Positions 53,127 through 62,053 of a stretch of 64,000 nt of DNA are shown piece by piece; position 1 is the stretch's first letter, and the number at the start of each line of letters is the position of its first letter. Both the position numbers and the translations under genes were made by a program. Source of the DNA: Flavobacterium sp. 270. Its GTDB lineage: Bacteria > Bacteroidota > Bacteroidia > Flavobacteriales > Flavobacteriaceae. Under the pieces are notes generated by a model, which saw only the letters and a program-made list of their open reading frames with translations, was not told the origin of the DNA and did no database searches. The DNA lies in the NCBI RefSeq assembly GCF_004368785.1, contig NZ_SODM01000001.1, positions 1,488,001-1,552,000 of the forward strand. Direction: 5' to 3'.

Positions 53127-54332
53127 ATGAACAAAAACATATCAACCCTCTACCAAATCTCCCAAAAACAAACCCGAAAAATAATCGGTTTAATGTCTGG
53201 AACTTCGCTTGACGGGCTTGATGTGGCGCTTTGCGAAATTTCTGGAAGTGGCGAAACAACTCAGGTAAAAATTGCGGAGTTTGAAACTATTAGTTATTCG
53301 GAAGAAATTAAAACCGAAATCCGTAAAGTTTTTGCTCAAAAAACAATCGATTTTCAGCATTTGGTTTTGCTCAACGAATGGATTGCGCTTTTGCATGCGG
53401 GGTTGGTAAACGATCTTTTGCAGAAATGGAATATTCCCGCACACGAAGTCGACTTAATCGCTTCGCACGGACAAACGGTTTTGCATGCGCCTAAGTTTTT
53501 GCATCAGCAGGAAAAATTTCCGAATGCGACTTTGCAAATTGGCGATGGCGATCATATTGCGGTCAAAACCGGAATCATTACACTTTCTGATTTCAGACAG
53601 AAACATGTCGCTGCGGGTGGCGAAGGCGCGCCTCTGGCCGTGTACGGAGATTATATTTTGTTTGGCAAAAAAGACGAAAACCGAATTATGCTCAACATGG
53701 GCGGAATTGCCAATTATACCTATCTCCCCGCTTCTCTAAACGCCGAAGACGTTTTTGTTACCGATACCGGAACGGCAAATACCTTAATTGATATTTACAC
53801 CAAACATTATTTCCCCGAAAAAAGTTATGATAAAGATGCTGAAATTGCGCAAAGCGGTACGGTAAATCAAACGCTTTTAGCAGAACTAAAAAAAGATGCG
53901 TTCTTCCAGAAAAGTTTCCCAAAATCGATTGGTCAGGAAGTTTTTAATTTTGAATTTGTACAAAAAGCGCTTTCAAAAACAGGTTTGCAAAACATTTCGG
54001 CATCAGATTTGCTTGCGACTCTTACACGCCTGAGTGCCGAAACTATTGCCGAAGGAATTCTTTTTACCATAAATAATACGAATATAGCGCCCGAAGATTT
54101 TCATATTTATATGTCGGGAGGCGGAACGAATAATCCGTTGTTGGTAAAATGGTTAAAGGAATTACTGCCGTGCGAGTTTCACACCAGCGACGATCTTGGA
54201 ATTTTGAGCGATGCTAAAGAAGCGGTTTTATTTGCCATTTTGGCCAACGAAACTGTGGCTGGAGGAAATTACAATTTCGGAAACAGTAAAATTCCGTCTG
54301 TGACAATGGGGAAAATTTCGTTTCCTGATTAA
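53127..54332 (+). CDS. anmK: Anhydro-N-acetylmuramic acid kinase
   Basis: A 401-aa ASKHA-fold kinase. The phosphate-1 motif G-L-M-S-G-T-S-L-D-G-L-D opens the protein after a short leader. IASHGQT, LNMGGIANYTYL, FVTDTGTANTLID and M-S-G-G-G-T-N-N-P are all present. It turns 1,6-anhydro-MurNAc and ATP into MurNAc-6-phosphate in murein recycling. MurQ, the next enzyme, is not in the window. A weak promoter-like TACATTTA lies at 53092-53099. Confidence 0.94.
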   Translation: MNKNISTLYQISQKQTRKIIGLMSGTSLDGLDVALCEISGSGETTQVKIAEFETISYSEEIKTEIRKVFAQKTIDFQHLVLLNEWIALLHAGLVNDLLQKWNIPAHEVDLIASHGQTVLHAPKFLHQQEKFPNATLQIGDGDHIAVKTGIITLSDFRQKHVAAGGEGAPLAVYGDYILFGKKDENRIMLNMGGIANYTYLPASLNAEDVFVTDTGTANTLIDIYTKHYFPEKSYDKDAEIAQSGTVNQTLLAELKKDAFFQKSFPKSIGQEVFNFEFVQKALSKTGLQNISASDLLATLTRLSAETIAEGILFTINNTNIAPEDFHIYMSGGGTNNPLLVKWLKELLPCEFHTSDDLGILSDAKEAVLFAILANETVAGGNYNFGNSKIPSVTMGKISFPD

Positions 54333-54343
54333 AAGGGTTTTAT

Positions 54344-54665
54344 TTCACGCAGATTTGACAGATTAAAGCAGATTTAATTGATTTTTTTAAATAATCTGTG
54401 CTTATCTGCTTAATTTTTTTTTAAATCTGCGTGAAATATTTTTTTGTTCTCGCAGATTTGGCAGATTGAGCGGATTTATTTTTGCTATATTTATAATAAT
54501 CTGCGCTTATCTGCTTAAATCTTTTTAAATCTGCGTGAAATATTTTTTTGTTCTCGCAGATTTGGCAGATTAAGCAGATTTATTTTTGCTTTATTTATAA
54601 AAATCTGCAGTGATTTTTTCACCGCAATAAAATCTGCAATATCAGCCAAATCTGCGAGAGAAAAA
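54344..54665. repeat. Tandem array of three ~103-base palindromic repeat units
   Basis: Units start at 54344, 54447 and 54551 (lengths 103, 104, and a diverged third to ~54665). Each opens with t-t-c-(a/t)-cgcagatttg(g/a)cagatt, and units 1 and 2 close with aaatctgcgtgaaatattt. The third closes with ccaaatctgcgagag, so each unit is also an inverted repeat. A diverged tail with 'aatctgcgacaaaaaa' continues to about 54725. The 507-bp gap between anmK and the hydrolase gene holds no gene. Confidence 0.85.
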
Positions 54666-54809
54666 TTTTAGCCAAAGAATATCAAATAAAATCTATGTAA
54701 ATTAGTCTAATCTGCGACAAAAAATAAAAACTTAACTTTATATGAAATCCTAAGAATTACCGTTCAAATTATAATTCTTTAAATATTTATTATAATCAGC
54801 TAAAAAAAC

Positions 54810-54817
54810 TATTTTTG
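54810..54817 (+). promoter_or_regulatory. -7 box before the GHL10 gene
   Basis: TATTTTTG matches TAnnTTTG and lies 22 bases before the ATG at 54840. The TTG at 54822 would fall at or before the transcription start, so it is not used. No -33 TTG was seen. Confidence 0.5.
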
Positions 54818-54839
54818 GTTTTTGTTAAAAAACATTGAA

Positions 54840-56411
54840 ATGCATAAAAATCAGTACGTAATATTCTCTCTCCTATTTATATTTTTCTTGACATTAAATT
54901 CTAATGCGCAGGAAAGAACCATGTACCCAAAAAACGAATTTAGAGGAGTCTGGATTGCAACTGTTGTTAATATTGACTGGCCAAAAGCAAGCATAGACAA
55001 CGTTGAGAAAGAAAAAGCTGATTATATCGAGATTTTAGATACTTACAAAAAACTAAACTTCAATGCCGTAATTGTACAAGTTCGAAGCGTTGGCGATGCT
55101 TTTTACCCGTCTGAATTGGCGCCTTGGTCACGTTTTCTGACCGGAAAAGAAGGTGTAACTCCAAATCCGTATTACGATGCATTGGCTTGGATGATTGAAG
55201 AAGCACACGTTAGAGGTTTTGAATTTCACGCCTGGCTGAATCCGTATCGCGCGACTTTCGATTTAAATAAAAATCTTTTAAGCCCAAATCACGACTTATT
55301 TAAACATCCGGAATGGATGATTGAATACGGCGGAAAATATTATTACGATCCTGCTTTGCCGGAAGTTCAGACGCATTTAACCAAAGTCGTAAAAGAAGTT
55401 GTCGATAAATACGATATCGATGCCATACATTTTGATGATTATTTTTATCCGTATGCCGTTCCCGGAAAAGTATTTAACGATACAGCATCTTTCAAAAAAT
55501 ACGGAGCCGGTTTAAGTCTTGCCGATTGGCGCCGAGCGAATGTGAGCAATTTTGTACACACGATTTCTACGACAATAAAAGCCAGCAAACCGTGGGTACA
55601 ATTCGGAATCAGTCCGTTTGGAGTTTGGAGAAACAAATCGGTAGATCCAAAAGGTTCAGAAACACAATCGACAGCAAATTATGACGATTTGTACGCCGAT
55701 CCTGTTTTGTGGATGGACCAAAAATGGATTGATTACATCATGCCTCAATTGTATTGGAGTATGAATAACCCGAGAGCTTCTTATTCTAAATTGGTAAAAT
55801 GGTGGTCTGAAAACTCTAATAATACTGCGGTTTATATTGGTCACGCTTCATACAAAATTAGAGGCGATGGCGATAAAAGCTGGAATTTTGCTACCGAAAT
55901 TCCTACTCAGGTTGATTATGCCCGAAGCTTTAAAAAAGTAGGCGGAAGTGCTTATTTCAGCGCTAAATGGTTTATCAACAAAAACTTTGATGTGGTTCGT
56001 CTTTTGGCCGATAATCAATATAAATATCCGGCGCTTCCGCCTGCAGTTCCGAATTTAAAACGAATTGTAATTGATATTCCGACCGTAAACGAATTTGTAA
56101 AAGACAGTTCGTTTTACACCTTTACAATCAAATCGCCGCTGAATACAAAAGTGCGTTATATGGTAGTTTACGGTGCAGATCATATTTCAAAAATCAACAC
56201 AAACGACGCTACCCAGATTATTGAAAAAGTAAGAGTGCGCGATATTGATAACGAATTTACATTTTCGGTGCTTGCACAAAAAATGAATCAGTATAAAGCT
56301 TGCGCTGTAACTTTTATTGATTATTTTGCAAACGAAAGTACCCCAACTACGATCGACTTAAAAAAGACATTTAAAACCTATACTCCTGCGCAGCCAAATG
56401 AAAACAGATAA
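54840..56411 (+). CDS. Secreted family 10-like glycosyl hydrolase (GHL10/DUF187)
   Basis: A 523-aa protein with a signal peptide (FSLLFIFFLTLNSNAQ). The GHL10 domain (~30-340) has E-F-R-G-V-W-I-A-T-V-V-N-I-D-W-P, FNAVIVQVRSVGDAFYPS, WLNPYR, IDAIHFDDYFYPY with acidic residues where the catalytic pair is expected, and MPQLYWS. A C-terminal beta domain follows. Family members are thought to cut glycosidic bonds, some in peptidoglycan-related substrates. It overlaps the AmpG-like gene by 14 bp, and lies among murein-recycling genes, which supports such a substrate. Confidence 0.9.
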   Translation: MHKNQYVIFSLLFIFFLTLNSNAQERTMYPKNEFRGVWIATVVNIDWPKASIDNVEKEKADYIEILDTYKKLNFNAVIVQVRSVGDAFYPSELAPWSRFLTGKEGVTPNPYYDALAWMIEEAHVRGFEFHAWLNPYRATFDLNKNLLSPNHDLFKHPEWMIEYGGKYYYDPALPEVQTHLTKVVKEVVDKYDIDAIHFDDYFYPYAVPGKVFNDTASFKKYGAGLSLADWRRANVSNFVHTISTTIKASKPWVQFGISPFGVWRNKSVDPKGSETQSTANYDDLYADPVLWMDQKWIDYIMPQLYWSMNNPRASYSKLVKWWSENSNNTAVYIGHASYKIRGDGDKSWNFATEIPTQVDYARSFKKVGGSAYFSAKWFINKNFDVVRLLADNQYKYPALPPAVPNLKRIVIDIPTVNEFVKDSSFYTFTIKSPLNTKVRYMVVYGADHISKINTNDATQIIEKVRVRDIDNEFTFSVLAQKMNQYKACAVTFIDYFANESTPTTIDLKKTFKTYTPAQPNENR

Positions 56412-57717
56412 TAAACCATGGTTCTGGATTCCGCTTCTTAATTTTGCATCTGGTTTACCATATGCCGTTATTATTTCAGTTTCGGTTATTATGTACAAAA
56501 ACCTCGGAATTTCTAACGAAGATATCGGTGTCTATACCAGTTTATTATATCTGCCGTGGGTTATAAAACCGCTTTGGAGTCCGTTTATCGAATTGAACGG
56601 AACTAAAAGAAAATGGTTTTTATCAATGCAATTGCTGATTTCCCTCGCGTTTTTAGCCGTCGGATTTACGATTCCGCAAAACGGATTTTTCATAATGTCT
56701 TTGGCGATATTTTGGGTTGCCGCGTTTGCTTCGGCTTCCAACGATATTGCTAGTGATGGTTTTTATTTATTGGTTTTACCAGAGAATCAGCAGTCTTTTT
56801 TCTTAGGAATCAGAAGCACATTTTATAGGCTTTCACTTCTTGCCGGAAATGGTTTAATTGTGCTTTTAGCCGGTTATCTGGAGCATAAATATGGAGACAA
56901 TACCAAAGCTTGGTCGTATACTATGATTGGTGTTGGTTTGTTAATGACGTTTATTACGGTTTACAATTTTATATTCACACCAAAAACTGAAATTAATCTT
57001 GTCGAAAAAAACAAAGATCATCATCAAAATTTCGGTGACATTTTTGTGAGTTTCTTTAAGAAAAAACAAATTGGTATTGTATTGGCTTTTATTCTGGTTT
57101 TCAGATTGGGAGAATCGCAATTGCTCAAAATGCTGAGTCCGTTTTTATTAGATACAAAAGAATTGGGCGGAATGGCTTTAGAAACCGAATCTGTCGGAAT
57201 CATTTATGGAACTTTAGGAATTTTAGCTTTAACCATTGGAGGAATTTTGGGCGGAATAGCCATTTCTAAACACGGACTTACAAAATGGATGCTTCCAATG
57301 TTTTTGGCGATGCACCTGCCAATTCTCGGATTTATTGGTTTAGCGCATTTTCAGCCCGCTGCACTTTTTCACCTTCACATCGATTTATATTTTTTCGAAA
57401 TAAATTCTAATCTTAATCTTTATACTTGCCTAACCGTTATACTAGAGCAGTTTGGTTATGGTTTTGGATTTACAGGTTTTATGATGTTTTTAATTCATGT
57501 TGCCGAAGGAGAATCAAAAACAGCACATTATGCACTTGCAACCGGTTTTATGGCATTAGGAATGATGCTTCCGGGAATGCTGAGCGGTTATATACAACAA
57601 TTTTTAGGCTATCAAAACTTCTTTATTTGGGTTTTTATTGCCACAATTCCAAGTCTTATATTATCACGTTTTTTAATTTTCCCGAAAGATTTTGGGAAAA
57701 AATCAGAAGAAGTTTAA
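56398..57717 (+). CDS. ampG: AmpG-like MFS muropeptide permease
   Basis: A 439-aa 12-helix MFS protein. The N-terminus (NFASGLPYAVIISVSVIMYKNLGIS) and LPWVIKPLWSPFIE match the AmpG family, which imports GlcNAc-anhydroMurNAc-peptides. A long central loop (KNKDHHQNFGDIF) separates the halves. It overlaps the GHL10 gene and is upstream of the NagZ-like gene, a natural order for murein recycling: uptake, then NagZ, AnmK and the L-Ala-D/L-Glu epimerase. Confidence 0.88.
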   Translation: MKTDNKPWFWIPLLNFASGLPYAVIISVSVIMYKNLGISNEDIGVYTSLLYLPWVIKPLWSPFIELNGTKRKWFLSMQLLISLAFLAVGFTIPQNGFFIMSLAIFWVAAFASASNDIASDGFYLLVLPENQQSFFLGIRSTFYRLSLLAGNGLIVLLAGYLEHKYGDNTKAWSYTMIGVGLLMTFITVYNFIFTPKTEINLVEKNKDHHQNFGDIFVSFFKKKQIGIVLAFILVFRLGESQLLKMLSPFLLDTKELGGMALETESVGIIYGTLGILALTIGGILGGIAISKHGLTKWMLPMFLAMHLPILGFIGLAHFQPAALFHLHIDLYFFEINSNLNLYTCLTVILEQFGYGFGFTGFMMFLIHVAEGESKTAHYALATGFMALGMMLPGMLSGYIQQFLGYQNFFIWVFIATIPSLILSRFLIFPKDFGKKSEEV

Positions 57718-57739
57718 CCCCAAATCAAACATCTTACCT

Positions 57740-58081
57740 ATGGAAATCAATGAGAATTTACAGAACGAACGCAACCTAAAAGGCGCCGAGTTCGAAAAAA
57801 CCGGAAATCTAGAGAAAGCAATTGAATTGTATGAGGAAAATGTAACGGAAGGCTTTAAAGGAAATCACCCTTACGATCGTTTAGCCACGATTTACAAAAA
57901 CCAGCTTGATCTCGAAAACGAAATTCGGGTTTTAGAAAAAGCGATTGTTGTTTTTGAAGAAATTACAATTGAAGACCGATTAGAAGGGCTTCCGAAGTTA
58001 TTTCGTTTTAAAAACAGATTAGAAAAAGCAATTGAAACTAAGAAACAATTGGCGAAACAAAAGAAAGCTAAACTGAAATAA
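57740..58081 (+). CDS. Small TPR-like helical protein
   Basis: A 113-aa protein from the ATG at 57740; the open frame reaches into the ampG end, but this start gives a normal spacing of 22 bp. Tandem helices with TPR-like spacing (LKGAEFEKTGNLEKAIELYEENV, YDRLATIYKNQLDLENEIRVLEKAI) and a Lys-rich tail (KQLAKQKKAKLK) are visible. A protein-interaction role is likely. The partner is unknown. Confidence 0.65.
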   Translation: MEINENLQNERNLKGAEFEKTGNLEKAIELYEENVTEGFKGNHPYDRLATIYKNQLDLENEIRVLEKAIVVFEEITIEDRLEGLPKLFRFKNRLEKAIETKKQLAKQKKAKLK

Positions 58082-58099
58082 AAATACAAGAAGAAAATT

Positions 58100-58170
58100 T
58101 GCCACAAAGTCACAAAGACGCAAAGTTTATTAAAAACTAACAAAAGAAAAACTTTGCGTCTTTGCGAGAT
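58100..58170. repeat. Inverted repeat CAAAGACGCAAAGTTT, 16-bp perfect arms
   Basis: 58114-58129 and 58149-58164 are exact reverse complements (caaagacgcaaagttt) with a 19-base loop. The left flank 'tttgccacaaagtca' belongs to the same GCAAAG family as 3217, 23028 and 40895. Confidence 0.7.
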
Positions 58171-58246
58171 TAAATTAACAATAGAACAAAAAATCTGTGA
58201 TTTACTTCTATGTTAGAAAAAAATCACACAAATAAAGCAATAAATC

Positions 58247-58696
58247 ATGATTAATATTAAACGAACCAACTCAGACGATGTCGATTTTATAAATCTGGTT
58301 GCTTTATTAGATCAGGATTTGGCAATTAGGGATGGCGAAGATCATGCGTTTTACAATCAGTTTAATAAAACTGATAAAATAAAACATACGATTGTTTATT
58401 ATGAAAATGATATTCCGGTGGGATGCGGTGCTTTCCGCGAAAAAGAAACAGGAAAAACAGAAATAAAACGTATGTATGTGCATCCTGATCATCGCAAAAA
58501 AGGAATTGCTTCTGCAATTTTAAAAGAACTCGAAATCTGGGCCAAAGAAGTGGGTTATACTTACACCATTTTAGAAACTGGGAAAAACCAGCCCGAAGCG
58601 ATTAACTTATACCAAAAATTAGATTATACCATAATTCCAAATTATCCGCCTTACGAAAAAATGGATAATAGTGTCTGCATGCAAAAGACTTTATAA
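58247..58696 (+). CDS. GNAT-family N-acetyltransferase
   Basis: A 149-aa protein. Acetyl-CoA-binding motif A is R-R-K-K-G-type here: MYVHPDHRKKGIASAILKELE, followed by ETGKNQPEAINLYQKLDYT. Its ATG is 165 bp after the TPR-like gene, and it ends 2 bp before the GH3 gene, so the two are one transcript. The substrate is unknown; an amino sugar or peptide from murein recycling is possible from context only. Confidence 0.87.
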   Translation: MINIKRTNSDDVDFINLVALLDQDLAIRDGEDHAFYNQFNKTDKIKHTIVYYENDIPVGCGAFREKETGKTEIKRMYVHPDHRKKGIASAILKELEIWAKEVGYTYTILETGKNQPEAINLYQKLDYTIIPNYPPYEKMDNSVCMQKTL

Positions 58697-58698
58697 TA

Positions 58699-60312
58699 AT
58701 GAAAATGACAGCCGAAGCTTTAAAACAACGCGTGGGACAATTCTTTTTTCCCGCTGTTTTTATAAACGATACCGAAGAAAATATTCAGGAAACCGAACGT
58801 TTAATCAGAAAACATAATATTGGCGGACTGACGTTTTTTCACAGTCGTGCGAGCGCGGCGACCAATTACGAAAGCAAGAAAAAAGTTGTTTTCAACGACG
58901 ACAGCTACGAAAAAATCAAAGCCTTAATTGTTCGTTATCAAAAATGCGCTTCAACACCGCTTTTAATTAGTATTGATGCCGAATGGGGTTTAGCAATGCG
59001 CATCGAAAAAACACCTCAATATCCGTACGCGATTACGCTTGGCGCTTTGCCTGAAAGTAAATCAGATTTGGTTTATGAAGTTGGAAAACAAATTGGTTTA
59101 GACTTAAAAGCGGCCGGAATTCATTACAATTTATCGCCTTTGGCAGACATTAATAACAATCCAAATAATCCCGTTATTGGTTATCGTTCTTTTGGCGAAA
59201 ACAAAGAAAAAGTCGCAGATTTTGCTGTCGAATATTTAAAAGGAATGTCTGAAGTTGGGATTTTAGGATGTCTAAAACATTTTCCCGGACATGGAAATAC
59301 CAATGTAGATTCGCATTTAGGCTTGCCGGTTTTAAAAGAAACTTTAGAAGAATTATTAGAAAACGAATTATATCCGTTTATAAAAGGAATCGAAAATAAC
59401 GTCGATTCTATTATGATTGGGCATTTGGCTGTTCCGAGTTTAAACGACGGAAAAGATACTTCTGCAACATTATCAAAAGTAATAATTCAAGATCTTTTAA
59501 GAAAAAAATTAGGTTACGACGGTTTGGTAATTTCTGATGCTTTAAACATGCACAGCGTTTCTAAATTGTATGAAACAAAAGGTGAATTAGAATGGGAAGC
59601 TTTTAATGCCGGAAACGACGTTTTATGTTTCGCCGAAAATGTTCCCGAAGGAATTGAATTTATTCTGAAAAATGCTTCGCCAGACCGCATTTTCGAAAGC
59701 TACGATCGTATCATGAAAGCCAAAGAAAAAGTTGGCATTCTAAAAAATAGTGATTTTGCTTCGGGCGAATTAAACTTTCAAAATGCTTCTGTTTTAAATA
59801 CTAAAATTGCAGAAAACTGTATTACAAAAATCATCGATAATTCAAGTAGAGAATTGGTTTTTGAAGCTCAGAAAAACAATCAATTAGCCAAATTGAGTTT
59901 GTATAAAAATACAGATAATACATTTTTTAAAACTTTAAATTCAAAACTAGCTTCTCCAGAATTTGCTTTTGAAAATTTAGAAGGTTCCAGTATTTCTGAA
60001 ATAAAAAAATCACTTGAGAATTTCGAAACAATCTTAATTTCATTATTTATTCCGAAAGCAAAACCTGCGAATAATTTCGAAGTAAATAAAGAAGTTTTGG
60101 ATTTACTTTCAGAATTGCTTCAAACCAAAAAATGCGTGATTTACGTTTTTGGAAATCCTTATGTTTTGCCAATAATTCCGAATCTTAAAAAGGCTTTTGG
60201 ACTTATTCAGGCGTATCAGGATTTTGAAGAATTTCAAGAAATTGCCGGAATTCAATTTTTGCAAAATAATTCTTTCAGCGGAGTTTTACCCGTAAATATT
60301 GATCTTCAGTAA
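58699..60312 (+). CDS. nagZ: GH3 beta-N-acetylglucosaminidase, NagZ-like
   Basis: A 537-aa cytoplasmic protein (no signal peptide). The GH3 barrel includes the NagZ-specific motif K193-H-F-P-G-H-G199 followed by D204-S-H206, the His of which helps catalysis, and the nucleophile D280 in V-I-S-D-A-L-N-M. A C-terminal ~190-residue region (from ~345), absent in the shortest NagZ proteins, is alpha/beta. It removes GlcNAc from GlcNAc-anhydroMurNAc-peptides delivered by AmpG. It lies 2 bp after the GNAT gene. Confidence 0.9.
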   Translation: MKMTAEALKQRVGQFFFPAVFINDTEENIQETERLIRKHNIGGLTFFHSRASAATNYESKKKVVFNDDSYEKIKALIVRYQKCASTPLLISIDAEWGLAMRIEKTPQYPYAITLGALPESKSDLVYEVGKQIGLDLKAAGIHYNLSPLADINNNPNNPVIGYRSFGENKEKVADFAVEYLKGMSEVGILGCLKHFPGHGNTNVDSHLGLPVLKETLEELLENELYPFIKGIENNVDSIMIGHLAVPSLNDGKDTSATLSKVIIQDLLRKKLGYDGLVISDALNMHSVSKLYETKGELEWEAFNAGNDVLCFAENVPEGIEFILKNASPDRIFESYDRIMKAKEKVGILKNSDFASGELNFQNASVLNTKIAENCITKIIDNSSRELVFEAQKNNQLAKLSLYKNTDNTFFKTLNSKLASPEFAFENLEGSSISEIKKSLENFETILISLFIPKAKPANNFEVNKEVLDLLSELLQTKKCVIYVFGNPYVLPIIPNLKKAFGLIQAYQDFEEFQEIAGIQFLQNNSFSGVLPVNIDLQ

Positions 60313-60370
60313 GTTAAAAAGTTAAATAGTCAAAATTTATCAACTTATAAATTTTTATAATCACAATTTA

Positions 60371-60402
60371 TTGCAATCAACTTGGCTTATACCCTACTTT
60401 TG
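60371..60402 (+). promoter_or_regulatory. Peroxiredoxin promoter
   Basis: TTG at 60371-60373, 21 bases, then TACTTTTG at 60395-60402 match the Bacteroidota promoter. The ATG at 60436 follows 33 bases later. Confidence 0.65.
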
Positions 60403-60435
60403 CATCAAATAAATTTTTAACGTAAAACGAAAAAT

Positions 60436-61074
60436 ATGTCTTTAGTAGGAAAAAAATTCCCAAGTATTGCAGTAGATGCTATCTCAGAAATGGGTGATAA
60501 TTTAAAAATCAACGTTTTTGAAGAAGCAGTAAACAACAACAAAAAAGTACTATTGTTCTGGTATCCAAAAGATTTTACTTTTGTATGTCCAACAGAATTA
60601 CACGCCTTTCAAGCTGCATTACCAGAATTCGAGAAAAGAAATACTATCGTAATCGGAGCTTCTTGCGACACAAACGAAGTACACTTTGCTTGGTTAAACA
60701 CTCCAAAAAACAATGGTGGTATCGAAGGTGTAACTTACCCAATCCTTGCTGATACAAACCGTAACTTATCTAACATTTTAGGAATTTTAGATATCGATTC
60801 TACAGAATACAGCGAAGAAACAGATTCAGTTATCATCGAAGGTTCTAACGTAACTTACAGAGCTACTTACCTAATTGACGAAACTGGAAAAATCTTCCAC
60901 GAAAGTGTAAACGATATGCCATTAGGACGTAACGTAAACGAATACTTAAGAATGGTTGATGCTTACACTCACATTCAGGAAAAAGGAGAAGTTTGTCCTG
61001 CAAACTGGGAAGCTGGTAAAGAAGCTATGTCTGCAGACAGAGTTAGTACAGCTGAGTACTTAAGTGCGAACTAA
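60436..61074 (+). CDS. 2-Cys peroxiredoxin (AhpC/Prx1 type)
   Basis: A 212-aa protein. Peroxidatic C51 is in D-F-T-F-V-C-P-T-E-L and resolving C187 in E-V-C-P-A-N-W, the typical 2-Cys arrangement. It reduces hydrogen peroxide, organic peroxides and peroxynitrite using thioredoxin as donor. A thioredoxin-fold gene follows in the same direction, a likely partner. It is preceded by a good promoter. The following gap holds word repeats and no clear terminator. Confidence 0.94.
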   Translation: MSLVGKKFPSIAVDAISEMGDNLKINVFEEAVNNNKKVLLFWYPKDFTFVCPTELHAFQAALPEFEKRNTIVIGASCDTNEVHFAWLNTPKNNGGIEGVTYPILADTNRNLSNILGILDIDSTEYSEETDSVIIEGSNVTYRATYLIDETGKIFHESVNDMPLGRNVNEYLRMVDAYTHIQEKGEVCPANWEAGKEAMSADRVSTAEYLSAN

Positions 61075-61300
61075 ATTAAGCTTCTGAGGTTCTGAGTTGC
61101 TAAGCTTCTAAGCTTTTCACTGAACTTTTAGATCTTAAACACAATTCTACAATACAGTCACTGGGTTCTAAGATTAAAACTTAGATCTTAGAACCTAGTA
61201 ACTTATATTAAATCAAAACAATTTTACTAAAGTTATTCGGTTCCAGAAGAAAGCTTAGCCTCTCAGAACCTTAGCAACTTAGTACCTTAAAAAAAACAAT
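61075..61300. repeat. Intergenic GAGGTTCTGAG / TTCTAAG word repeats
   Basis: 61083-61116 (ttctgaggttctgag...) pairs loosely with reverse-complement words at 61254-61289 (cttagcctctcagaacctta). 61168-61200 holds 'gttctaagattaaaacttag'. It is a diffuse palindrome of a short word family with an 8-9 base period. No gene was seen. Confidence 0.55.
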
Positions 61301-61609
61301 ATGTTAATCGACTTAAACGAAGATACGTTAGCAGATTTAGTTACTAAAAACGAAAAAGTAGTAGTACAATATTCTGCTTCATGGTGTGGAAACTGCCGTA
61401 TTATGAAACCAAAATTCAAAAAATTAGCAACAGAAAATGAAGCTATCACTTTTGTTTTGGTTGATGCAGAAAATTCTCCGGAATCAAGAAAATTGGCTAA
61501 TGTGAGCAACTTACCAACCTTTGCGACTTTTGTAAACGGACAATTGGTTGGCGAAACACAAACCAACAAACAAGAAGTTTTAATTGATCTTGTTAATGCA
61601 ATTGCTTAA
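61301..61609 (+). CDS. Thioredoxin-fold protein
   Basis: A 102-aa protein with active-site C29-G-N-C32 in the context SASWCGNCRIM, thioredoxin body, and cis-Pro in L-P-T-F. The CGNC dipeptide differs from CGPC of standard thioredoxins and changes the redox potential. It lies between peroxiredoxin and DUF6952 genes, and may be a dedicated reductant for the peroxiredoxin (inference from context). Confidence 0.9.
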   Translation: MLIDLNEDTLADLVTKNEKVVVQYSASWCGNCRIMKPKFKKLATENEAITFVLVDAENSPESRKLANVSNLPTFATFVNGQLVGETQTNKQEVLIDLVNAIA

Positions 61610-61615
61610 TAAGAT

Positions 61616-61718
61616 TCGTTAGACTGGCTTAGATTTTTAGACATTTTAGATTATTTAATTTATCTAATATCTAAAAAGTCTAAGAAGTCTAAAATGTCAA
61701 ACAATCTAAGAAATCCAA
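61616..61718. repeat. Intergenic TTTTAGACATTTTAGATT palindrome
   Basis: 'gcttagatttttagacatttt' at 61628-61648 pairs imperfectly with 'aaaaagtctaagaagtctaa' at 61672-61691. It has the same TTTTAGA word as 12477 and 31941, and lies directly in front of the DUF6952 start. Confidence 0.5.
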
Positions 61719-61719
61719 C

Positions 61720-61977
61720 ATGAAATTACCCGTAATAAAACAATTAACGCAGTTTATAGAAGAAAACGATCAGGATTACATCATCGAAACGATCGAAGTT
61801 TTAGAAGCCATGACCGAAATTCCGTCCCTAAAAGACGAAGAATTAGACGTAATCGGCGAATTAATCTCAAACATGTACGGTGCGTTAGAAGTGCATAAAA
61901 TGGTAGTTCAGGGAACCGATAAAAAAGAAGCTTTAAATGCGTTTATGAAACGTGTTCTGGGTTCAATCGATAAATAA
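61720..61977 (+). CDS. Small conserved protein, DUF6952 type
   Basis: An 85-aa acidic helical protein (IEENDQDYIIETIEVLEAM, GELISNMYGALEVHKMV). I associate this sequence and its position after peroxiredoxin and thioredoxin genes with DUF6952, a Bacteroidota family of unknown role, but I could not check this. It lacks Cys, so it is not itself a thiol enzyme. Confidence 0.65.
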   Translation: MKLPVIKQLTQFIEENDQDYIIETIEVLEAMTEIPSLKDEELDVIGELISNMYGALEVHKMVVQGTDKKEALNAFMKRVLGSIDK

Positions 61978-62019
61978 TCGACCTCTTTTTCAAAATAAAA
62001 AACAAAAAAACATGACTGA

Positions 62020-62053
62020 AGAAAGCGTTTCTGTAAAGAGGCGCTTTTTTTTT
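62020..62053 (+). terminator. Intrinsic terminator after DUF6952 gene
   Basis: The stem aaagcgtttct / agaggcgcttt (two T-G wobbles) with loop gtaa is followed by T9. Confidence 0.85.

Noticed and set aside
54344..54665. CRISPR-like array
   Set aside because: The units are ~103 bases, adjacent without unique spacers, and internally palindromic; no cas genes are present.
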